Assembly (NCBI GenBank): GCA_902363335.1 | Contig: CABIZV010000005.1 | Location: 308,176-372,175, forward strand | DNA from: Enterobacteriaceae bacterium | GTDB taxonomy: Bacteria > Pseudomonadota > Gammaproteobacteria > Enterobacterales > Enterobacteriaceae | DNA: 64,000 nt | Reading direction: 5' to 3' | In this document: piece by piece, positions 1 to 9,563 of the stretch | How positions within the stretch are numbered: the first letter of the stretch is position 1 | How the letters are laid out: each line of letters opens with the position of its first letter | Position numbers and translations under genes: made by a program | Notes under the pieces: generated by a model | The model's input: the letters and a program-made list of their open reading frames with translations, nothing else | Databases searched by the model: none | What the model was told of the DNA's origin: nothing

Positions 1-2577
1 TATCTGGATTATGCGATGTCGGTCATTGTTGGCCGTGCGCTGCCGGATGTTCGAGATGGCCTGAAGCCGGTACACCGTCGCGTACTTTACGCCATGAACG
101 TATTGGGCAATGACTGGAACAAAGCCTATAAAAAATCAGCCCGTGTCGTGGGTGACGTGATCGGTAAATATCACCCGCATGGTGATACCGCCGTATACGA
201 CACTATCGTCCGTATGGCACAGCCGTTCTCGCTGCGCTACATGCTGGTGGATGGTCAGGGTAACTTCGGTTCTGTCGATGGCGACTCCGCCGCAGCGATG
301 CGTTATACGGAAATCCGTATGTCGAAAATCGCCCATGAACTGATGGCCGATCTGGAAAAGGAAACGGTTGATTTCGTCGATAACTACGACGGCACCGAGC
401 GCATTCCAGACGTCATGCCGACCAAAATTCCTAACCTGCTGGTGAACGGTGCCTCTGGTATCGCCGTAGGTATGGCGACCAATATTCCACCTCATAACCT
501 GACGGAAGTGATCAACGGCTGTCTGGCGTATGTCGACAACGAAGACATCAGCATTGAAGGGCTGATGGAACACATTCCGGGTCCGGACTTCCCAACGGCG
601 GCGATCATCAACGGTCGTCGCGGTATTGAAGAAGCCTACCGTACCGGTCGCGGTAAAGTTTACATTCGCGCGCGCGCGGAAGTGGAAGCTGACGCGAAAA
701 CGGGTCGTGAAACCATCATCGTGCATGAAATTCCGTATCAGGTGAACAAAGCGCGCCTGATTGAGAAAATCGCCGAGCTGGTAAAAGAAAAACGTGTTGA
801 AGGCATCAGCGCGCTGCGTGACGAGTCTGATAAAGACGGTATGCGCATCGTGATTGAAGTTAAACGCGACGCGGTCGGGGAAGTGGTTCTGAACAACCTC
901 TACTCTCAGACTCAGCTGCAGGTTTCTTTCGGTATCAACATGGTGGCACTGCACCATGGTCAGCCGAAGATCATGAACCTGAAAGATATTATTGCTGCCT
1001 TCGTTCGTCACCGTCGCGAAGTGGTTACACGCCGTACTATCTTTGAACTGCGTAAAGCCCGCGATCGTGCACACATCCTCGAAGCACTCGCGATTGCGCT
1101 GGCAAACATCGATCCGATCATTGAACTGATCCGTCGTGCGCCAACCCCGGCTGAAGCGAAAGCAGGTCTGGTTGCGCGTCCATGGGAGCTGGGCAACGTT
1201 TCTGCGATGCTGGAACGTGCCGGTGATGATGCTGCGCGTCCTGAGTGGCTGGAACCTGAATTCGGCGTGCGCGACGGTCAGTACTACCTGACTGAACAGC
1301 AAGCGCAGGCTATCCTGGATCTGCGTTTGCAGAAACTGACCGGCCTTGAGCATGAAAAACTGCTCGACGAGTACAAAGAGCTGCTGGAACAGATCGCTGA
1401 ACTGCTGCACATTCTGGGCAGCGCCGATCGTCTGATGGAAGTGATCCGTGAAGAGCTGGAACTGGTACGTGAACAGTTCGGTGACGCACGTCGTACTGAA
1501 ATCACCGCCAACAGCTCTGATATCAACATTGAAGATCTGATCAACCGCGAAGACGTGGTGGTCACTCTGTCCCATCAGGGCTATGTGAAATATCAGCCGC
1601 TTACCGACTACGAAGCCCAGCGTCGTGGTGGTAAAGGTAAGTCTGCCGCGCGTATTAAAGAAGAAGACTTTATCGACCGCCTGCTGGTGGCCAACACCCA
1701 CGATACGATCCTGTGCTTCTCCAGCCGTGGTCGTCTGTACTGGATGAAGGTTTATCAGCTGCCGGAAGCAAGCCGTGGCGCGCGTGGACGTCCAATCGTC
1801 AACCTGCTGCCGCTGGAAGCCGACGAACGTATCACCGCGATCCTGCCAGTACGCGAGTACGAAGAGGGCGTGAACGTCTTTATGGCTACCGCCAGCGGTA
1901 CCGTGAAGAAAACGGCGCTGACCGAGTTCAGCCGTCCGCGTTCTGCCGGTATTATTGCGGTTAACCTGAACGAAGGTGATGAGCTGATTGGCGTCGATCT
2001 GACCTCCGGGTCGGATGAAGCGATGCTGTTCTCCGCTGCCGGTAAAGTGGTTCGCTTTAAAGAAGATGCCGTCCGTGCCATGGGTCGTACTGCGACCGGC
2101 GTGCGTGGTATTAAGCTTGCGGGCGAGGACAAAGTTGTTTCTCTGATTATTCCACGTGGCGAAGGCGCTATCCTGACCGTGACGCAAAACGGTTATGGTA
2201 AACGTACCGCTGCCGAAGAGTATCCGACTAAGTCTCGTGCAACGCAGGGCGTTATCTCTATCAAAGTTACCGAGCGTAACGGTTCCGTAGTCGGCGCCGT
2301 GCAGGTTACCGACACCGATCAGATCATGATGATCACCGATGCTGGTACCCTTGTGCGTACGCGCGTGTCGGAAGTCAGCATCGTGGGACGTAACACCCAG
2401 GGCGTTATCCTCATCCGCACAGCGGAAGACGAAAACGTGGTGGGTCTGCAACGTGTTGCTGAACCGGTAGATGACGAAGAGCTGGATGCTATCGACGGTA
2501 GCGTGGCGGAAGGCGATGATGAAATCGCGCCTGAAACCGAAAGCGATGATGACGCCGCTGACGACGCAGAAGAGTAA
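1..2577 (+). CDS. gyrA: DNA gyrase subunit A (5' end outside window)
   Basis: This is the catalytic breakage-reunion subunit of DNA gyrase, which introduces negative supercoils using ATP hydrolysed by GyrB. The frame is open from base 1, and alignment to E. coli GyrA from memory makes the first codon residue 21, so about 20 N-terminal residues are missing. The catalytic tyrosine (E. coli Tyr122) is the tat codon at 304-306 in the motif AMRYTEIR. The C-terminal pinwheel domain carries the GyrA box QRRGGKG, and the protein ends in an acidic tail rich in D and E. Quinolone-determining position 83 is Thr (acc, 187-189) and position 87 is Asp (199-201). A hairpin terminator follows the stop. Confidence 0.98.
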   Translation, partial: YLDYAMSVIVGRALPDVRDGLKPVHRRVLYAMNVLGNDWNKAYKKSARVVGDVIGKYHPHGDTAVYDTIVRMAQPFSLRYMLVDGQGNFGSVDGDSAAAMRYTEIRMSKIAHELMADLEKETVDFVDNYDGTERIPDVMPTKIPNLLVNGASGIAVGMATNIPPHNLTEVINGCLAYVDNEDISIEGLMEHIPGPDFPTAAIINGRRGIEEAYRTGRGKVYIRARAEVEADAKTGRETIIVHEIPYQVNKARLIEKIAELVKEKRVEGISALRDESDKDGMRIVIEVKRDAVGEVVLNNLYSQTQLQVSFGINMVALHHGQPKIMNLKDIIAAFVRHRREVVTRRTIFELRKARDRAHILEALAIALANIDPIIELIRRAPTPAEAKAGLVARPWELGNVSAMLERAGDDAARPEWLEPEFGVRDGQYYLTEQQAQAILDLRLQKLTGLEHEKLLDEYKELLEQIAELLHILGSADRLMEVIREELELVREQFGDARRTEITANSSDINIEDLINREDVVVTLSHQGYVKYQPLTDYEAQRRGGKGKSAARIKEEDFIDRLLVANTHDTILCFSSRGRLYWMKVYQLPEASRGARGRPIVNLLPLEADERITAILPVREYEEGVNVFMATASGTVKKTALTEFSRPRSAGIIAVNLNEGDELIGVDLTSGSDEAMLFSAAGKVVRFKEDAVRAMGRTATGVRGIKLAGEDKVVSLIIPRGEGAILTVTQNGYGKRTAAEEYPTKSRATQGVISIKVTERNGSVVGAVQVTDTDQIMMITDAGTLVRTRVSEVSIVGRNTQGVILIRTAEDENVVGLQRVAEPVDDEELDAIDGSVAEGDDEIAPETESDDDAADDAEE

Positions 2578-2597
2578 TTTGTCGCGTGGCTAATAAG

Positions 2598-2625
2598 AGG
2601 GTCGGTGAATACCGGCCCTTTTTTT
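2598..2625 (+). terminator. gyrA rho-independent terminator
   Basis: A GC-rich hairpin (GGGTCGGT / ACCGGCCC with a GAAT loop) is followed by a run of seven T, 21 bases after the gyrA stop. Confidence 0.85.
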
Positions 2626-2691
2626 ATCCTGCATGCGTGAGTTTTCGCCATCCCTGGTGTCCTTGCGCTCATCCGGCCTGTGCCAATCGGT

Positions 2692-2724
2692 CGCCCGGAC
2701 GAGGTGCGCGGCACCGACTCCGGG
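2692..2724. repeat. REP-like element between gyrA and rcsC
   Basis: An imperfect GC palindrome beginning GCCCGGACGAGGTGC and ending ACTCCGGG resembles the element at 49481-49521. It is a single copy. The rest of 2626-2831 shows no convincing gene; the small ORF there overlaps this repeat. Confidence 0.55.
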
Positions 2725-2831
2725 TTTTCGGCACATATCCCTCGGTTAGGCGAGTCTCTGATTGCGGCAAAGGGCTTTTCCCGCTACCTTAACCACATCC
2801 TGTTAGCCTTTGACGGCGGAGTTTCGCCACT

Positions 2832-5678
2832 TTGAAATATCTAGTCTCCTTTCGCACTACGCTAAAAGTCTCACGTTACCTTTTTCGGGCGCTGGCCTTG
2901 CTGCTTTGGCTACTGATTGCGCTGATTTCGTGTTTCTATATCGTGAATGCCCTGCATCAGAAAGAGTCGGAAATCCGCCAGGAATTTAACCTCAATGCCG
3001 ATCAGGCGCAGCGGTACTTTCAGCGCACCTCCGATGTGATTAAGGAGCTAAAGTATATTGCTGAAAATCGGCTCAATGTGCCCAACGGCGTATTGCCGGT
3101 AGGGGCGACTAAAGACAGCGCCGATGTCCCGGACTTTGAGCCGCTGTTTGCTGACTCCGAGTGCGGCAATATGGACACAACCTGGCGTGGGCCACTGGAA
3201 TCCTTATCCTGGTTCTTACGCTACTGGCGAGAAAATTTCTCCGCCGCCTACGATCTCAACCGCGTTTTTTTAATTGGCAGCGATAATCTCTGCATGGCCA
3301 ACTTTGGCCTGCGTGAAATGCCCGTTGAACGTAGTGAAGCGCTGAAAGCGCTGCATGAACGCATTATGGCCTATCGCAATGCGCCGCAGGATGAGCGGGG
3401 AGGTAATCTGTTCTGGGTCGGACAAGGGCCGCGTCACAGCGTGGGCTACTTCTATGCCCTGACGCCGGTGTATCTGGCAAATCGCCTGCAAGCCTTGCTC
3501 GGCGTTGAGCAGACCATTCGCGTGGAAAACTTCTTCACCCCAGGCAGCATACCGATGGGCGTGGCCATTATGGATGATAATGGTGAGACGCTGATTTCAC
3601 TGGCGGGGCCGGATACCAAATTGCGTATTGGCACCCGAGCGTTGCAGGAGCGTTTGTGGTTCGGCTATACCGCAGGCTACCGCGAGCTGGTGTTGAAGAA
3701 AACCCTATCGCCATCCTCACTCAGCATTGTGTACTCCGTACCGCTTGATGCAGTGCTGGAGCGTATCCGGGTGCTGGTGCTCAATGCGCTCTTATTGAAC
3801 CTGTTGACGGGCGTTGCGCTGTTTACCCTGGCGCGAATGTACGAACGTCGTATCTTCCTGCCAGCCGAGTCTGATGCGTTGCGCCTGGAGGAACATGAAC
3901 AGTTCAACCGCAAAATTGTCGCCTCTGCTCCGGTGGGGATCTGTATTTTGCGCACTCAGGATGGCACCAATATTCTGAGTAATGAACTGGCACACAATTA
4001 TCTGAATATGCTGACGCACGAAGACCGCCAGCGCTTGACGCAGATTATCTGCGGTCAACAGGTGAACTTTGTCGATGTGCTGACCAGCAACAATACCAAC
4101 CTGCAAATTAGCTTTGTTCATTCGCGCTATCGTAACGAAAACGTGGCGATCTGCGTACTGGTGGACGTGAGTTCACGCGTCAAAATGGAAGAGTCATTGC
4201 AGGAGATGGCGCAGGCGGCAGAGCAGGCGAGCCAGTCGAAATCAATGTTCCTTGCCACCGTCAGCCACGAACTGCGTACGCCGCTGTACGGGATTATTGG
4301 TAACCTGGATCTGTTGCAAACCAAAGAGTTACCGAAGGGCGTTGATCGCCTGGTAACGGCGATGAATAACTCATCGGCACTGTTGCTGAAGATTATCAGC
4401 GATATTCTCGATTTCTCGAAAATTGAGTCTGAGCAGCTGAAAATTGAGCCGTGTGAATTCTCGCCTAAAGAAGTGATGAACCATATTACCGCCAACTATC
4501 TGCCGCTGGTGGTGAGAAAACAGCTGGGGATGTACTGTTTTATCGAGCCTGACGTTCCGGCACAGATGATGGGCGATCCGATGCGCCTCCAGCAGGTGAT
4601 CTCCAATATTCTGAGTAATGCCATCAAATTTACCGATATCGGGTGCATTGTGCTGCACCTTAAGCGGGAAGAGTATTATCTGAGTATCAGCATTCGCGAT
4701 ACCGGCGTGGGGATCCCGGCTAAAGAGGTTGTGCGCCTGTTTGACCCGTTCTTCCAGGTGGGCACCGGAGTGCAGCGTAACTTCCAGGGCACCGGGCTGG
4801 GGCTGGCGATTTGTGAAAAGCTGGTCAATATGATGGACGGCGATATCGCGGTGGAGACAGAGCCGGGAATGGGCAGCCAGTTCACTCTGCGTATTCCGCT
4901 CTACGGTGAACATGCGCAAAAGCCTCTGGCGATTGGCAGCCTGTCGACGATTCGCTGTTGGCTGGCGGTACGTAACGTTGCGTTATCCGATTTTATTCAG
5001 ACTTTGCTGAACTACCACGGTCTGGATGTGCGCCTGTATCAGGGCGAAACTCCGGCCGCGGACGATCTGCTGATTACCGACGACGAGCTGACGCGACCGT
5101 GGACAGGGAAAGCGGTGGTGACCTTCTGCCGCCGTCATATTGGAATACCGCAACAGCGTTCAACGGGCGAGTGGGTGCACAGTATTGTCTCACCGCATGA
5201 ACTGATGACGCTTCTGGGGCGGATATATCGGGTTAAATTTGAAACCGGTGATGTAGCGGAACTGCATTTGACGCACGAGCAACCGGAAAACAGCAATGAC
5301 GATATGATGATCCTGGTGGTTGACGATCATCCGATTAACCGTCGTCTGTTGGCGGATCAGTTAGGATCGCTGGGCTATCAGTGTATGACCGCCAATGACG
5401 GGGTGGATGCGCTGAATGTGCTGAGTAAAAACCATATTGATATCGTGCTGAGTGATGTGAACATGCCGAATATGGATGGTTATCGCCTGACTCAGCGTAT
5501 TCGTCAGTTAGGGCTGACGTTGCCGGTGGTGGGTGTCACCGCCAATGCGCTGGCAGAAGAGAAGCAGCGCTGTCTGGAATCTGGCATGGATAGCTGCCTG
5601 TCTAAACCGGTGACGCTGGATGTGCTGAAGCAGACCTTAACGGTGTATGCGGCGAGAGTGCGTAAAGCGCGGGAATAA
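2832..5678 (+). CDS. rcsC: Hybrid sensor histidine kinase RcsC
   Basis: RcsC is the inner-membrane hybrid kinase of the Rcs envelope-stress phosphorelay. It passes phosphate through RcsD to RcsB. The 948 residues match the family length of about 949. There are two membrane segments (about 20-40 and 314-336) flanking a periplasmic domain. A HisKA domain with phospho-acceptor His479 in VSHELRTPLYG follows, then an HATPase with DTGVGIP and GTGLGLAI motifs, an RcsC-specific linker, and a C-terminal receiver with phospho-acceptor Asp875 in LSDVNMPNMDG. The start is a TTG codon, which aligns with the E. coli N-terminus MKYLASFRTT. The gene converges on rcsB across a repeat array. Confidence 0.96.
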   Translation: MKYLVSFRTTLKVSRYLFRALALLLWLLIALISCFYIVNALHQKESEIRQEFNLNADQAQRYFQRTSDVIKELKYIAENRLNVPNGVLPVGATKDSADVPDFEPLFADSECGNMDTTWRGPLESLSWFLRYWRENFSAAYDLNRVFLIGSDNLCMANFGLREMPVERSEALKALHERIMAYRNAPQDERGGNLFWVGQGPRHSVGYFYALTPVYLANRLQALLGVEQTIRVENFFTPGSIPMGVAIMDDNGETLISLAGPDTKLRIGTRALQERLWFGYTAGYRELVLKKTLSPSSLSIVYSVPLDAVLERIRVLVLNALLLNLLTGVALFTLARMYERRIFLPAESDALRLEEHEQFNRKIVASAPVGICILRTQDGTNILSNELAHNYLNMLTHEDRQRLTQIICGQQVNFVDVLTSNNTNLQISFVHSRYRNENVAICVLVDVSSRVKMEESLQEMAQAAEQASQSKSMFLATVSHELRTPLYGIIGNLDLLQTKELPKGVDRLVTAMNNSSALLLKIISDILDFSKIESEQLKIEPCEFSPKEVMNHITANYLPLVVRKQLGMYCFIEPDVPAQMMGDPMRLQQVISNILSNAIKFTDIGCIVLHLKREEYYLSISIRDTGVGIPAKEVVRLFDPFFQVGTGVQRNFQGTGLGLAICEKLVNMMDGDIAVETEPGMGSQFTLRIPLYGEHAQKPLAIGSLSTIRCWLAVRNVALSDFIQTLLNYHGLDVRLYQGETPAADDLLITDDELTRPWTGKAVVTFCRRHIGIPQQRSTGEWVHSIVSPHELMTLLGRIYRVKFETGDVAELHLTHEQPENSNDDMMILVVDDHPINRRLLADQLGSLGYQCMTANDGVDALNVLSKNHIDIVLSDVNMPNMDGYRLTQRIRQLGLTLPVVGVTANALAEEKQRCLESGMDSCLSKPVTLDVLKQTLTVYAARVRKARE

Positions 5679-5687
5679 GGGTGCGAT

Positions 5688-5924
5688 CCCGGGGGCGGCG
5701 TGAACGCCTTGCCCGGGCTACGGGTAGAGCGGTGGTTGAGGGAAGCGCGGGAGTCAGTGTGAATTTCCCGGGGGCGGCGTGAACGCCTTGCCCGGGCTAC
5801 GGGTGGACCGGTGGTTGAGGAAAGCGCGGGAGTCAGGGTGAATTCCCCGGGGGCGGCGTGAACGCCTTGCCCGGGCTACGGGTAGACCGATGATTCTGGA
5901 AGGCGTGGGAGTCAGAATGAAACT
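5688..5924. repeat. Tandem array of three ~79-bp REP-like units
   Basis: Three consecutive direct repeats begin at 5688, 5767 and 5846, exactly 79 bp apart. Each starts with a palindromic core (CCCGGGGGCGGCGTGAACGC running into CTTGCCCGGGCTACGGGT) followed by a less structured spacer. The third spacer is the most diverged. The array fills the gap between the convergent rcsC and rcsB genes. The inverted core resembles the units between mqo and eco. Confidence 0.85.
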
Positions 5925-5956
5925 TCGGGGTCGGCATAAAATGCCTTCCCCGAAGT
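5922..5956. terminator. Perfect inverted repeat, possible terminator
   Basis: Arms ACTTCGGGG and CCCCGAAGT pair perfectly, with a nested GGCAT/ATGCC pair inside. There is no T-run, so it is more likely a transcript-end stabilising hairpin or cruciform than a classical terminator for rcsC or rcsB. Confidence 0.5.
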
Positions 5957-5987
5957 AGCCCGGCCAAGCGAAGCGCCGCCGGGAATC
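5955..5987. repeat. REP element (GTAGCCCGGCCAAGCG type)
   Basis: This palindromic unit begins GTAGCCCGGCCAAGCGAAGC and ends CGCCGCCGGGAA. It is nearly identical to the unit at 63959-63990 downstream of cirA. Confidence 0.75.
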
Positions 5988-6002
5988 GCAGCAGATCGGA
6001 CG

Positions 6003-6653
6003 TTAGTCTTTATCTGACGGAGAAAGGGTTACAGAAGAGAGGTAGTTCAGCAGGGCGATGTCGTTTTCGACGCCCAGCTTCATCATCGCCGACTTCTTCT
6101 GGCTACTGATGGTTTTAATACTGCGGTTCAATTTCTTGGCGATTTCGGTCACCAGGAAACCTTCTGCGAACAGGCGCAATACTTCACTCTCTTTTGGTGA
6201 CAAACGTTTGTCGCCATAACCGCTCGCGCTAATTTTTTCCAGCAGGCGAGATACGCTCTCAGGCGTAAATTTCTTACCTTTTTGCAGTGCGGCCAGCGCT
6301 TTTGGCAAGTCGGTCGGCGCACCCTGTTTCAACACGATCCCTTCAATATCGAGATCCAACACGGCGCTAAGAATCGCCGGGTTATTGTTCATGGTCAGTA
6401 CAATAATCGACAGCGCCGGGAAGTGACGCTTGATATACTTAATCAGCGTGATGCCGTCGCCGTACTTGTCTCCAGGCATGGAGAGATCGGTTATCAGCAC
6501 GTGGGCGTCAAGCTTCGGTAAATTGTTAATTAGCGCAGTGGAGTCTTCAAATTCGCCAACAACATTAACCCACTCAATCTGTTCCAGGGATTTACGGATC
6601 CCGAACAGCACAATCGGATGGTCATCGGCGATAATTACGTTCATATTGTTCAT
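6003..6653 (-). CDS. rcsB: Response regulator RcsB
   Basis: RcsB is the DNA-binding output regulator of the Rcs phosphorelay and controls capsule, motility and envelope genes. The 216 residues equal the E. coli length. The N-terminal receiver has acidic residues D10/D11 and phospho-acceptor Asp56 in LITDLSMP. A LuxR/FixJ-type helix-turn-helix follows (LSPKESEVLRLFAEGF, then EIAKKLNRSIKTISSQK). It lies 15 bp downstream of rcsD on the same strand, consistent with co-transcription plus a promoter inside rcsD as in E. coli. The gene converges on rcsC. Confidence 0.98.
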   Translation of the reverse strand: MNNMNVIIADDHPIVLFGIRKSLEQIEWVNVVGEFEDSTALINNLPKLDAHVLITDLSMPGDKYGDGITLIKYIKRHFPALSIIVLTMNNNPAILSAVLDLDIEGIVLKQGAPTDLPKALAALQKGKKFTPESVSRLLEKISASGYGDKRLSPKESEVLRLFAEGFLVTEIAKKLNRSIKTISSQKKSAMMKLGVENDIALLNYLSSVTLSPSDKD

Positions 6654-6668
6654 GTAAAGGCTACCTTG

Positions 6669-9344
6669 CTACAGCAAGCTCTTGACGTAGGCGTCAATGT
6701 CGCTGATGTATTTTTCTATGCCGGAAGCATCTTTCTCACGAATAAGATGTTCGAGCGTTTCACATAACTGCTTGCCGGGTACCAGATTTAGCATGGCAAA
6801 CACCCCTTTAAGGCGGTGAGCTGTCTGTGCCAGCGCAGCAAAATCCTTCGCTGCGGATTCAGTATACAGCCTGCTAACATCTTCCGGTACTGTGTCAACA
6901 AACAGAGAATAATAGCCGCTGGCATGAAGTTCGGCATTTTCATCGCTGCCAGGCGGCGAATCTACCCCATCTTCCTGCGCCAGCTGCTCTTCGATAAGCT
7001 GCAGTACGGCATCCTGCATTGCGTTACTCATGTTAAAGTTCACACGCAGCTGACCCGGGCCAATTTTGCGTATCCCAGCCTCATCATCGCTTAAAAGCAA
7101 GCCGGAAGCAGTAAGATTAGACGGATTATCTGTTAAAAATAGGTCAAATTCTTGACTTATTGCCCGCTCATCGGGGCTGATACAGGTCGCCCCCCAGCTT
7201 TCCATCTGCCGGGTGACGATATTTCGAATCTCATTTGAGGTGATATCGACCATCACCACCACATCGTCTAACAGCTGTTCTTCTTGATCGGCATCCTCTG
7301 CGCGTACCGCCATTTTGACATGTAACGTGTAGCGTGTGCCCAGCGATTCCCGCGGCTTGATATTAAGGTGCCCGCCCAGCTTGCGTGCCAGCTGATCGCA
7401 AAGCCAGAAGGTGAGGGCGTTGGCTTTACCGTAACGATCGGACTGGGTGTCATTGAGATACGGGAAATGCAGGTTATCGACCTCTCCGTGAGATACGCCG
7501 TTCCCGGTATCGAGAATGCGGAAGGTCAGACGCTCCAAAGCGGACTCATCGACATTCACTTCCAGCGTAATTTTGCCAATTTGCGTGGTCGTCACGGCAT
7601 ACTGGATTAACAGCAGCAGAATACGTCGCAGGGCGTCGCGGTCGCCGTAGCGCTGCTCTTTTGCGGGAACCTGATTATTAATCAGTAATTGCAGACCCTT
7701 ACGTTTAATCGATGGCAGCACCTCAGGCACAACTTCATCAATCAACTCCTGCAACGAAAACTGGGTAGAGGTGCCTTTCCAGCTGTCGTTCTCAAGCATA
7801 TTCGCGAGCTGAATCTCATCAACCAGGCGTACCAGCAGATCCGCATGATTCGCCAGTCTCTGGCTCTCATCGGTATTGATCGCCGTCGCCTCAGTGGCCA
7901 GCGCTTTGATCGGCTGTTTCAGGGTATCGCTGATATTTTGCATAAAGGCCGCGCGGCCCTGCTGATTTTTCTCGTACAGCCGTTGTGCCTGCTTAAGCTT
8001 CTTATTGACCAGCACTTCCCGGTCCTGGTCGCGAATAATAAAGATTTGCGTGCGCGGAGAGACCTGGCTTCTGAACTGACGGATCTCATACAGCTCATTA
8101 TTAATGGTGGCCTGAATGACCCCCTGATGCTGGTCCGCCATGCTGGTGATGTTTTGCAAGTTGAGGTGCGGCAACAGGTGATCGGCAATTTTATTGCTGA
8201 TAAGCGTGCGATTCGATTCCTGATCGTGCACCAGCAGCCCAAGCGGCAGCAAAGAAACGATCTCTTCATTGAGAACGCGCAGCATGCGCAGTTCGTTATT
8301 GGTTCCCGACGACGGCGTGGTGTTCGAACTGCCGCGAGCGGGCAGGTTGCGGAACGTGGAGTAACCAAACAGCGCCAGTGCCAGGAGGCCAATATTCAGC
8401 AGCAGCGGCAGCATGATGTTCTGGAAGGTATCCAGCAGCAAGGTGCCAAAAGGTACCTGCCACACCAGACGCATACCGGTGGTATTGAGTGAAGAGGTGA
8501 TTTCAATCCGCGAGCTGTTGAAATTTATCGCGACGCTATCGCCCGGATCCTTTTCCTGACTACGCTGGGCATTTTGCGTAGGGTCTGCCTCAAGGCGGAA
8601 GCTATCCAGTGACATCGTCGGCGGGACGAGATCGTTAATCGGTAAGTCAAATGCCACGACCGTTGCCAGATGGCCCGGCTGATTAAAGGTGGTGCGCAAA
8701 GTAAAGTAGCGGCCGTTTTGCCACGCCAGATGACGCAGAGAGGAGAACGTTTCACGCTCATCTAACGTATTCGCCTGTTGCAGCATTTCAGCACGACGCG
8801 AATCGACGATGCTGCCAACCGTCGACTCTTTAAAACCGGATGAGAGATCTTTTAAAGGCAGAGTGGAGATAAGGATAAGGCTGTTGTCCTGACCGTTCAG
8901 GTAATACATCGACCACGGAACATTTTCCGCGCCCCACAGCGTGTCCAGATAGTTTGACATGCGCTGGGTGATATCAAGCGTGGCGCTATCATGCGAGCCG
9001 AAAATCAGCGCTTCTGTCTTGCGGCGAGGTTTCTCAAGGTAATAGACGTCTTGCTTAAGGCGCGTTTCTTGCAGCCCATCGGCAGGCGCCGCGTTGCTGC
9101 TGGAGGCCGCAATGTTGTCGTAAATTTGCCAGGTGGTATAGCGCCAGGTGTCGATGCGTTTATGCACGGCATGCGTCATATCAACAACCTGGTAGCTCTT
9201 ATCTTTTAACCAGGCATTCACGGCGCTTTGGATCATTACGCCCATGGTGACCAGCAAAACGATGATCATAAGAAGGAAGAAACGCGTAATGCTCCCGGGA
9301 AGCAGGGAGAATTTACTCGGGTTCATCTTGTCGGACTGGCTCAT
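6669..9344 (-). CDS. rcsD: Phosphotransferase RcsD
   Basis: RcsD is the inner-membrane histidine-phosphotransfer protein that relays phosphate between RcsC and RcsB. With the start at 9344 (MSQSDKMNPSKFSLLPGS) it has 891 residues, against about 890 in E. coli. The frame stays open 195 bp further upstream, but that extension lacks family similarity. Two membrane segments flank a periplasmic region, followed by a degenerate kinase-like module and an ABL domain. The C-terminal HPt domain has the phospho-accepting histidine at about 843 in AQTAHRLKGVFAML. Confidence 0.96.
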   Translation of the reverse strand: MSQSDKMNPSKFSLLPGSITRFFLLMIIVLLVTMGVMIQSAVNAWLKDKSYQVVDMTHAVHKRIDTWRYTTWQIYDNIAASSSNAAPADGLQETRLKQDVYYLEKPRRKTEALIFGSHDSATLDITQRMSNYLDTLWGAENVPWSMYYLNGQDNSLILISTLPLKDLSSGFKESTVGSIVDSRRAEMLQQANTLDERETFSSLRHLAWQNGRYFTLRTTFNQPGHLATVVAFDLPINDLVPPTMSLDSFRLEADPTQNAQRSQEKDPGDSVAINFNSSRIEITSSLNTTGMRLVWQVPFGTLLLDTFQNIMLPLLLNIGLLALALFGYSTFRNLPARGSSNTTPSSGTNNELRMLRVLNEEIVSLLPLGLLVHDQESNRTLISNKIADHLLPHLNLQNITSMADQHQGVIQATINNELYEIRQFRSQVSPRTQIFIIRDQDREVLVNKKLKQAQRLYEKNQQGRAAFMQNISDTLKQPIKALATEATAINTDESQRLANHADLLVRLVDEIQLANMLENDSWKGTSTQFSLQELIDEVVPEVLPSIKRKGLQLLINNQVPAKEQRYGDRDALRRILLLLIQYAVTTTQIGKITLEVNVDESALERLTFRILDTGNGVSHGEVDNLHFPYLNDTQSDRYGKANALTFWLCDQLARKLGGHLNIKPRESLGTRYTLHVKMAVRAEDADQEEQLLDDVVVMVDITSNEIRNIVTRQMESWGATCISPDERAISQEFDLFLTDNPSNLTASGLLLSDDEAGIRKIGPGQLRVNFNMSNAMQDAVLQLIEEQLAQEDGVDSPPGSDENAELHASGYYSLFVDTVPEDVSRLYTESAAKDFAALAQTAHRLKGVFAMLNLVPGKQLCETLEHLIREKDASGIEKYISDIDAYVKSLL

Positions 9345-9563
9345 TGGCGTGTGTAACCCATCATAACGGCATCTAAATGAGGATATGCTCAAGCTTAAAG
9401 CGCATTGAGGCGTGAAACCCTGCTTTTGCTCTGCTGGCAGTATATACAAAAAAACCAGCAAGATGCAGCACTGTGGCAAATTCGATGGGGTCGGAGGTGA
9501 ACAATATAGGCAATAAGTCGCGTTTTTATTATTAGGCAACGAACAATCGTTATATTGTTAACG

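Noticed and set aside
136..2451. 771-codon open frame antisense to gyrA
   Set aside because: It is a shadow created by the strong codon bias of gyrA. It has low-complexity composition, no ribosome-binding site and no recognisable domain.
2586..2792. 68-codon frame between gyrA and rcsC
   Set aside because: It runs through the terminator and a REP-like repeat and has no ribosome-binding site.
5688..5924. Could the 79-bp repeats be a CRISPR array?
   Set aside because: There are only three units, the spacer parts are conserved between copies, the core is a REP-type palindrome, and no cas genes are nearby.
9345..9539. 65-codon N-terminal extension of RcsD
   Set aside because: The extension has no family similarity; the conserved protein starts at 9344.
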